From Oscillospiraceae bacterium (GTDB taxonomy: Bacteria > Bacillota > Clostridia > Oscillospirales > Oscillospiraceae): a stretch of 11,295 bases of DNA. The stretch covers positions 10,344-21,638 of the forward strand of contig CADCLH010000056.1 in the NCBI GenBank assembly GCA_902802215.1. The letters are read 5' to 3'. The translations under genes were made by a program, and so were the position numbers. The notes under the pieces were generated by a model. The model was not told the DNA's origin and did not search any database. It worked only from the letters and a program-made list of their open reading frames with translations. Below, in pieces: positions 6,427 to 11,295 of the stretch (its first letter is position 1; each line of letters opens with the position of its first letter).

Positions 6427-7014
6427 ATGCTGAGCAGTATTATTGAGATTTCGCTGGGTGCGATCCTGATCAACAACTTTATCTTCTCGCAGTTCCTCGG
6501 CTGCTGCCCCTTCCTCGGCTGCTCCAACAAGGTCGACACCGCCTTCGGCATGGGCCTTGCGGTCGTGTTCGTCATGGGTCTGGCCTCGGCGATCTGCTGG
6601 GTCATCAACGAGTACATCCTGGTCGCGCTGGGGCTTGAGTTCCTCCAGACCCTGGCCTTCATCCTGGTCATCGCGGCGCTGGTGCAGTTCGTCGAGATGT
6701 TCCTGAAAAAGTCCGTCCCCTCGCTCTACTCCGCCCTGGGCATCTACCTGCCCCTGATCACCACCAACTGCGCGGTGCTCGGCGTGGTGCTGCTCAACGT
6801 CCAGAACAAGTACAACTTCATCGAGTCTCTGGTCTACGGCATCACCGGCGGCATCGGCTTCCTGCTCGCCATCGTCCTGTTCGCCAGCGTGCGCGAGCGC
6901 GTGGAGTTCGCCGATTATCCCGAGTGCTTCCACGGCTTCGCGATCTGCCTTGTCTCCGCGGCCCTCGTCGCGCTGGCCTTCATGGGCTTCAGCGGCATGG
7001 CCATCCCCGTCTGA
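6427..7014 (+). CDS. rnfA: RnfA, membrane subunit of the Rnf complex
   Basis: RnfA is the pseudo-symmetric partner of RnfE in the membrane core. It contributes the other two ligands of the shared [2Fe-2S] cluster. The 195 residues form about six hydrophobic helices. The hallmark INNFIFSQFLGCCPFLG block (15-31) carries Cys26 and Cys27; Cys27 aligns with the usual single cysteine of GxCPFLG. The second block, TTNCAVLG (112-119), carries Cys115. The protein matches the expected length and ends without a tail. It starts 2 bp after the rnfE stop, with AGGAGG near 6411-6416, and its own stop codon merges into the ribosome site of rnfB. Confidence 0.96.
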   Translation: MLSSIIEISLGAILINNFIFSQFLGCCPFLGCSNKVDTAFGMGLAVVFVMGLASAICWVINEYILVALGLEFLQTLAFILVIAALVQFVEMFLKKSVPSLYSALGIYLPLITTNCAVLGVVLLNVQNKYNFIESLVYGITGGIGFLLAIVLFASVRERVEFADYPECFHGFAICLVSAALVALAFMGFSGMAIPV

Positions 7015-7028
7015 GGAGGTAGAGAAGC

Positions 7029-7826
7029 ATGAAAACAATCCTTCTTTCGATCCTCGTCCTCGGCGCGCTGGGCGCGATTTTCGGCGCGCTGCTGGCCTTC
7101 GCCTCAAAGATCTTCCATGTGGAGGTCGACCCCAAGCAGGCCGCGGTCCGTGAGGCCCTGGCCGGCGCCAACTGCGGCGGCTGCGGCTATCCCGGCTGCG
7201 ACGGCTACGCCGCGGCGGTCACCCGGGGCGAGGCGCCCTGCAACCGCTGCGTCGCCGGCGGCGCGGAGACGGCCGCCAGGGTGGCCGAGATCATGGGCGT
7301 GTCCAACGACGCGGCCGAGAAGATGGTCGCCTTCGTGCCCTGCTCCGGCGGCGCCGGAAACGCGGAGATGCGCTTCAACTACAACGGGCCCAAGGACTGT
7401 CAGGCCGCCATGCTCTTCGGCGGCAAGAGCAACAAGCTCTGCACCTTTGCCTGCATCGGCCTCGGCAACTGCGCGCGCGCCTGCCAGTTCGACGCCATGC
7501 ACATCGTCGACGGCGTGGCGAAGGTCGACCGCTCCAAGTGCGTCGGCTGCGGCGCCTGCGTGGAGATCTGCCCCAAGAACATCGTCAAGCTCATCCCCGA
7601 GAGCCAGAAGATCATGCCCGCCTGCTCCAACAGGGACAAGGGCGGCGTCGTGATGAAGATGTGCAGCGTGGGCTGCATCGGCTGCATGAAGTGCCAGCGC
7701 GAGTGCCCGGCGGACGCGATCGTCGTCAAGGACAACCTCGCCCAGGTCGACCCGGCCAAGTGCGTGCAGTGCGGCCACTGCGCCGACATCTGCCCCCGCC
7801 ACATCATCGAGTACTTCGGAAAGTAA
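7029..7826 (+). CDS. rnfB: RnfB, ferredoxin-interacting iron-sulfur subunit of the Rnf complex
   Basis: RnfB accepts electrons from reduced ferredoxin on the cytoplasmic side and passes them into the membrane core. The 265 residues start with one membrane helix (about 4-25). A CGGCGYPGC motif follows (Cys49, 52, 57, with Cys74 as likely fourth ligand). Next is a cysteine-rich segment (Cys138, 142, 148, 152), then ferredoxin-like motifs at Cys171/174/177/181, Cys212/216/219/222/226 and Cys245/248/251/255. This supports about five [4Fe-4S] clusters, more than in the shorter proteobacterial RnfB and in line with clostridial ones. Start ATG 7029 has AGGAGG at 7014-7019, overlapping the rnfA stop, with 9-nt spacing. 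It is the last gene of the operon and is followed at once by a terminator. Confidence 0.96.
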   Translation: MKTILLSILVLGALGAIFGALLAFASKIFHVEVDPKQAAVREALAGANCGGCGYPGCDGYAAAVTRGEAPCNRCVAGGAETAARVAEIMGVSNDAAEKMVAFVPCSGGAGNAEMRFNYNGPKDCQAAMLFGGKSNKLCTFACIGLGNCARACQFDAMHIVDGVAKVDRSKCVGCGACVEICPKNIVKLIPESQKIMPACSNRDKGGVVMKMCSVGCIGCMKCQRECPADAIVVKDNLAQVDPAKCVQCGHCADICPRHIIEYFGK

Positions 7827-7837
7827 ATATCCGCAAA

Positions 7838-7878
7838 CGCAAAACACCCGCGGCCCTTTGGACCGCGGGTGTTTTGCG
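7838..7878. terminator. Bidirectional hairpin terminator between rnfB and the converging membrane-protein gene
   Basis: CGCAAAACACCCGCGG (7838-7853) and CCGCGGGTGTTTTGCG (7863-7878) form a perfect 16-bp stem with a 9-nt loop. The stem begins 11 bp after the rnfB stop and ends 5 bp before the stop of the minus-strand gene. Four Ts follow the GC-rich core on either strand (they lie within the stem arms), which suits termination in both directions. Confidence 0.85.
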
Positions 7879-7883
7879 CGTAT

Positions 7884-9527
7884 TCAGCTTTGGTATTCGT
7901 CGCGCCATCTCGGGTTATAATCGATGTTGTCGGAGATCGGATAGAGAAGCTGGAAGGACGAGGTGTAGACGGAATATGGGCCGAAGCGCCCGCGGAAGGT
8001 GAGCGTCGTGTTCGCGGCTTCCGCCTCGTACAGCGCCGCCTCCAGCTCATAATCCAGAAAAACGTAGATCCCGCGCTCATAATCGAGGAAGTGGTAGATA
8101 TCCCGGATGTTGATGTGCGGGGAGACCTTGAAGATGACCTCCCCGTCCCAGCAGCCGGCGATCAGCTTCCCGTCGGAGCACACGGCGATGTTCGGTGCCG
8201 TGGACGCGTGCGTCCCGTAGACCAGCTCGTATCCGTTGTCGAGCGCGTAGCGGCACACGGCCTCGCTGGCTGTTTCGCGGGGATCGTTGATGGTGGCCAC
8301 ATCCTCCCGGTAGCTGAAATAGAGATTCGCCGCCGTGAGGACCAGCAGCACGCCCGTGAGGATATACAGCAGGCCGGGGCGGACGCGCCGCGCGATCAGC
8401 ACCAGCGACAGGGCCGGGAGAAAATAGAGCGGGAACAGGTAGATGGGGCGCAGGTTGACGCTTGTGACAAAGAAGGCGGCGATTGCCCCGGCGGCGGCGA
8501 TCAGGCTCAGACGCCAGAAGCAGGCGGCGTCCGTCTCCTCCTCTTTCCGCCGAAAGAGCAGCAGCCAGGCGGCCGCGAGCTCGAGCAGCAGGCAGAAGAG
8601 GAACATCAGCAGGAAGAACCACCGGGCGTCGCTCTTGATGACATAGTCGAGGCCGCTGACGGTCGAGAGCGCCAGCCGGACCGAGCGCAGCTTTTCGACC
8701 GCGGAGGCGCCGCTGAAGATCGAGGCGCCGGTATAGATGGTGTGCTTGCGGGCGGGCAGGAAGCGCGACGCGTACAGCCCGGCCAGATTGGCCGCCGCAT
8801 AGGCCAGCGTGCGCAGCAGCGGCATGCGCGCGCCGGGCGCGAGGACCGGGAGCTTTTTCCGCAGCCGCGAGAGCAGACGCAGCCCCTCCAGACACAGCAG
8901 GGGCAGCACGGTGACGGCGGTCTGCCGCGGGCTTTGCAGGCCGGTACAGAAGCACAGCGCGAGCGCTGCGAGCAGCGTCGGCAGCCGGAGCCGATTGTCC
9001 GACCGGGAGCGGGCATAGTCGCCCATGACCACAAAATTCGTGATGGTGTAGCAGGCGTAGAAGCTGCACATGACGTAGAACAGCTGGGGTCCGTCCTCCC
9101 GCCGGATCGAGGCGGGACCGAAGAACAGCCCGACGGCCGCGAGCAGCGCCGCCGCCCGCAGGAGCGGACGCTTCGTGAAGGGGCGCAGCATCCAGTCCAG
9201 ACTCAGCAGCAGCAGCAGCGACATGCAGGTCGTGGCGAGGGCCATGGCGAGGTTCATGCTGCCCGTGAGCCCGTAGAACAGCGCGGAGAGCGCGGGGGTG
9301 GCGATCACGTAGAACTGGTTGCCGAAGAGGAATCGCTTGGGGAACAGCGTCCCGGCCTCCCACATGAGCCGCGCGACCAGCGTATCCTCATACATGTCCG
9401 AGGTGCTCAGCCGCGCAAAGCCCCTGAAATCGGCGTAGGCATAGAGCGCCAGATAAGCCAGCAGGACCAGCAGCAGCAGGACCGTCAGCACGGTTTCGGT
9501 TTTTCGGTTTTGCTCGCTCAGCCGCAT
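7884..9527 (-). CDS. Polytopic membrane protein, probable GT-C (family 39-like) glycosyltransferase
   Basis: This 547-residue protein has an N-terminal membrane helix (about residues 12-32) followed by an outer loop with DMYEDT (44-49). It then has roughly ten further hydrophobic segments to about residue 400 and a soluble C-terminal domain of about 150 residues. An acidic D/E pair in the first outer loop after TM1 is the catalytic-site hallmark of GT-C fold glycosyltransferases, which use lipid-linked sugars outside the membrane. That pattern, the length and the layout are the basis of the call. The family match is by general form only, so another membrane enzyme is possible. ATG 9527 has AAAGGAG about 7 nt upstream on the minus strand and a good promoter. 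The opposite strand is also open over this stretch but gives a Gln/Arg/Gly-rich product with no domains. Confidence 0.6.
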   Translation of the reverse strand: MRLSEQNRKTETVLTVLLLLVLLAYLALYAYADFRGFARLSTSDMYEDTLVARLMWEAGTLFPKRFLFGNQFYVIATPALSALFYGLTGSMNLAMALATTCMSLLLLLSLDWMLRPFTKRPLLRAAALLAAVGLFFGPASIRREDGPQLFYVMCSFYACYTITNFVVMGDYARSRSDNRLRLPTLLAALALCFCTGLQSPRQTAVTVLPLLCLEGLRLLSRLRKKLPVLAPGARMPLLRTLAYAAANLAGLYASRFLPARKHTIYTGASIFSGASAVEKLRSVRLALSTVSGLDYVIKSDARWFFLLMFLFCLLLELAAAWLLLFRRKEEETDAACFWRLSLIAAAGAIAAFFVTSVNLRPIYLFPLYFLPALSLVLIARRVRPGLLYILTGVLLVLTAANLYFSYREDVATINDPRETASEAVCRYALDNGYELVYGTHASTAPNIAVCSDGKLIAGCWDGEVIFKVSPHINIRDIYHFLDYERGIYVFLDYELEAALYEAEAANTTLTFRGRFGPYSVYTSSFQLLYPISDNIDYNPRWRDEYQS

Positions 9528-9556
9528 AGACAGGCTCCTTTACATAATACGCAGTC

Positions 9557-9585
9557 AGTTTACCCCGCGGCAGGGGAAAAGTCAA
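9557..9585 (-). promoter_or_regulatory. Promoter of the minus-strand membrane-protein gene
   Basis: Read on the minus strand, TTGACT (plus positions 9580-9585) and TAAACT (9557-9562) match the -35 and -10 consensus and are separated by exactly 17 bp. The spacer contains the imperfect palindrome CCCC-N6-GGGG (9563-9576). A start near plus position 9550 would leave a leader of about 23 nt containing AAAGGAG. Confidence 0.65.
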
Positions 9586-9596
9586 GCGCCGCACCA

Positions 9597-9625
9597 TTGA
9601 CGAAAGCCGCTTAAGCCGCTATACT
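9597..9625 (+). promoter_or_regulatory. Promoter of the ABC-F gene
   Basis: TTGACG (9597-9602) and TATACT (9620-9625) each match consensus at five of six positions and are separated by exactly 17 bp. The spacer and -10 contain a direct repeat of GCCGCT at 9606-9611 and 9615-9620. Only 11 bp separate its -35 from the -35 of the divergent promoter. A start near 9632 leaves a leader of about 27 nt with GGGAG at 9647-9651. Confidence 0.7.
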
Positions 9626-9658
9626 GTTACAGCGACAAAAAATCCCGGGAGTGTTCTT

Positions 9659-11152
9659 ATGCTGCGAGTCAACGACCTGTCCATGCAGTTCGGCCCGAGC
9701 GTGCTGTTCTCGCGCGTCGACCTGCAATTCACCGCGGGCAACTGCTACGGCATCATCGGCGCCAACGGCGCCGGGAAATCCACCTTTATCAAGATCCTCT
9801 CCGGTGAGCTGGAGCCGACGAGCGGCAGCGTGACGCTCGACCCCAGACGCCGGATGTCGGTGCTCAAGCAGAACCAGAGCCTGTACGACGACTACACGGT
9901 GCTCGACGCCGTCATCATGGGCAATCCCCGCCTGTACGCGTGCGGGAAGGAGAAGGACGCGATCTACGACAAGCCGGATTTCAGCGACGAGGACGGCATC
10001 CGCGCGGCCGAGCTGGAGGAGGAGTTCGCCGAGCTCGGCGGCTGGGAGGCCGAGAGCGACGCGGGCCGCATCCTGCAGGGGCTCGGCGTGGACGTGAGCC
10101 TGCATCAAAATCTCATGCGCGACACCGACCCGCGCATCAAGGTCAAGGTGCTGCTGGCCCAGGCCCTTTTCGGCCATCCGGACGTGATTTTGCTCGACGA
10201 GCCCACAAACAACCTCGACCTGAAGAGCGTGGTCTGGCTCGAGGATTTCCTCATGGACTACGAGGGGACGGTCCTGGTCGTCAGCCACGACCGCTATTTC
10301 CTCAACAACGTCTGTACGCACATCGTCGACATCGACTACGGCAAGATCAAGATGTACGTCGGCAACTACGACTTCTGGTACGAGTCCAGCCAGCTCATCC
10401 AGAAGCTCATCCGCGACCAGAACAAGAAGGCCGAGCAGAAGATCCAGGAGCTGCAAACCTTCATCGCCCGCGGTGGAGGAGCTGCCCGCCTCCGGACGGC
10501 GCTACCCCTGGGTGGGCTTCAAGGCCAACCGCGAGCCGGGCAAGGATCGCCTCTTTGTCACCGAGGTCTCCAAGACCGTCGACGGCGTGAAGCTGCTGGA
10601 CAAGGTGAGCTTCATCGTCGGGAAGGACGACAAGATCGCTGTCGTCGGGAAAAACGAGCTTGCCGTCACGATGCTGTTCAAGATCCTCATGGGCGAGGAG
10701 GAGCCGGACTCCGGCACGGTCAAGTGGGGCGCCAGCATCGAGCCCGCCTATTACCCCAAGGACCACGGCCGCTTTTTCGACGACTGCGAGTACGACCTGA
10801 TCGACTGGATGCGCCAGTTCTCCGAGGACAAGCGGGAGAGCTATCTGCGCACCTTCCTCGGGCGGATGCTGTTTTCCGGGGACGACGTGTACAAGCCGGT
10901 GAAGGTCCTCTCCGGCGGCGAGCGCGTGCGCTGCATGCTCTCGCGCATGATGCTCTCGGGCGCGAACTTCCTCTCAACAACGGGCTCGAGGCTTTCAAAT
11001 ACAACATCCTGTTTTCCTGCCACGACCACCAGCTCACCCAGACCGTGGCCAACCGCATCATCGAGATCACCGACGCCGGCGTGATCGACCGCCGGTGCAG
11101 CTACGACGAGTACGTGCACCTGAGCGAGCTGGAGAGCGCCGTGCACGAATAA
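9659..11152 (+). pseudogene. Broken ABC-F ATPase gene (YkpA/YbiT type), two internal deletions
   Basis: ABC-F proteins are soluble twin-ATPase factors that bind the ribosome; members of this branch act in translation or are uncharacterised. ATPase domain 1 is intact in frame: Walker A GANGAGKST (residues 34-42), Walker B VILLDEPTNNLD, and SHD switch. After FIAR, ending at 10471, the family's linker (expected FSANASKSKQATSRKK and a few more residues) is missing. The coding frame then shifts by one base to continue as VEELPASGRRYP from 10473. Domain 2 runs in that frame (LSGGERVRC) to ANF at 10970, where the expected LLLDEPTNHLDLESITA is missing. The frame returns to the original one at LNNGLEAFKYN (10973), through the CHD switch to the stop. 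By family comparison about 65 and 49 bases are gone. The restored length of about 535 residues is normal. Start ATG 9659 has GGGAG 7 nt upstream. Confidence 0.85.
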
Positions 11153-11182
11153 AACAGAATACACAGAAAAAGGAAAAAACGC

Positions 11183-11295
11183 ATGAAAAACAGAATCTTA
11201 ACCAAAGTGCTGGCCCTGCTGCTGGCGATCACCGTGACGCTCGGCCTGTGCGCCTGCGGCAGAAAGAGCGGGCCCGCGGCGGCCTCGCCGACGAA
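11183..11295 (+). CDS. N-terminus of a secreted lipoprotein (3' end outside window)
   Basis: Only 37 codons are inside the window. They encode a lipoprotein signal peptide: a basic start (MKNRILTK), a leucine/alanine-rich hydrophobic core, and the lipobox LCAC with Cys25 as the expected lipidated residue. A Gly and a basic residue follow, then a small-residue linker. Such proteins are anchored to the outer face of the cytoplasmic membrane and are often substrate-binding proteins or sensors, but nothing visible here says which. ATG 11183 has AAAGGA at 11169-11174, 8 nt upstream. The gene starts 30 bp after the ABC-F stop with no terminator between, so it may be read from the ABC-F promoter. 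Confidence 0.8.
   Translation, partial: MKNRILTKVLALLLAITVTLGLCACGRKSGPAAASPT

Noticed and set aside
7869..9614. Plus-strand open frame of 581 codons opposite the membrane-protein gene
   Set aside because: Its product is Gln/Arg/Gly/Glu-rich low-complexity sequence without a ribosome site. The minus-strand frame has membrane helices, a ribosome site, a promoter and a terminator.
10110..10150. Missing LSGGE signature in the first ABC-F domain (DTDPRIKVKV instead)
   Set aside because: The YbiT-type branch is known to have a degenerate signature here (E. coli YbiT has a VAPGWKLRV-like segment), and the surrounding length is unchanged, so it is a family trait and not damage.
1..11295. CRISPR array, tRNA/rRNA genes, insertion sequence or phage genes
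   Set aside because: No regularly spaced repeats, tRNA-like cloverleaf, transposase motif or flanking duplications were found on reading both strands; base composition is even apart from the short intergenic region before rnf.

Overview
The window looks like chromosome from a high-GC anaerobic member of the Clostridia (Firmicutes), most likely an Oscillospirales-type gut bacterium. Supporting signs are strong AGGAGG-type ribosome binding sites, a six-subunit rnf operon in the clostridial order C-D-G-E-A-B, an LCAC-type lipobox and near-exclusive G/C at third codon positions. The lineage is an inference from these traits; no rRNA or other taxonomic marker is present.

Left part (1-1743, + strand): three overlapping genes form a signalling module. 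They are the tail of an unrecognised protein, an ECF-like sigma factor that starts inside that protein's stop codon, and a single-pass membrane protein that starts inside the sigma gene and is probably its anti-sigma or sensor partner. Next comes a GufA-type ZIP metal transporter (1809-2531). A perfect 13-bp inverted repeat precedes it, and the right arm contains its Shine-Dalgarno.

A 284-bp AT-richer intergenic region (2532-2815) holds a strong 19-bp hairpin, a second GC-rich stem followed by five Ts, and a good promoter for the rnf operon.

Centre (2816-7826, + strand): rnfC, rnfD, rnfG, rnfE, rnfA and rnfB are tightly coupled. Together they encode the ferredoxin:NAD+ oxidoreductase that pumps Na+ or H+. 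Iron-sulfur cysteines, the RnfG flavinylation motif and the paired RnfA/RnfE cysteines are all in place, so the complex should be functional. A bidirectional hairpin terminator closes the operon.

Right part (7884-11295): a minus-strand polytopic membrane protein resembling GT-C (family 39-like) glycosyltransferases converges on rnfB. Its promoter is back to back with that of a + strand ABC-F ATPase gene of the YkpA/YbiT type. The ABC-F gene is broken: two short deletions remove the conserved inter-domain linker and the Walker B segment of the second ATPase domain, which puts that domain out of frame. Either it is a real pseudogene or an assembly error at two highly conserved sites. The window ends in the signal peptide of a lipoprotein.

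No wholly new system is evident. The best leads are the damaged ABC-F gene, the repeat over the ZIP start and the unexplained hairpin before rnf.
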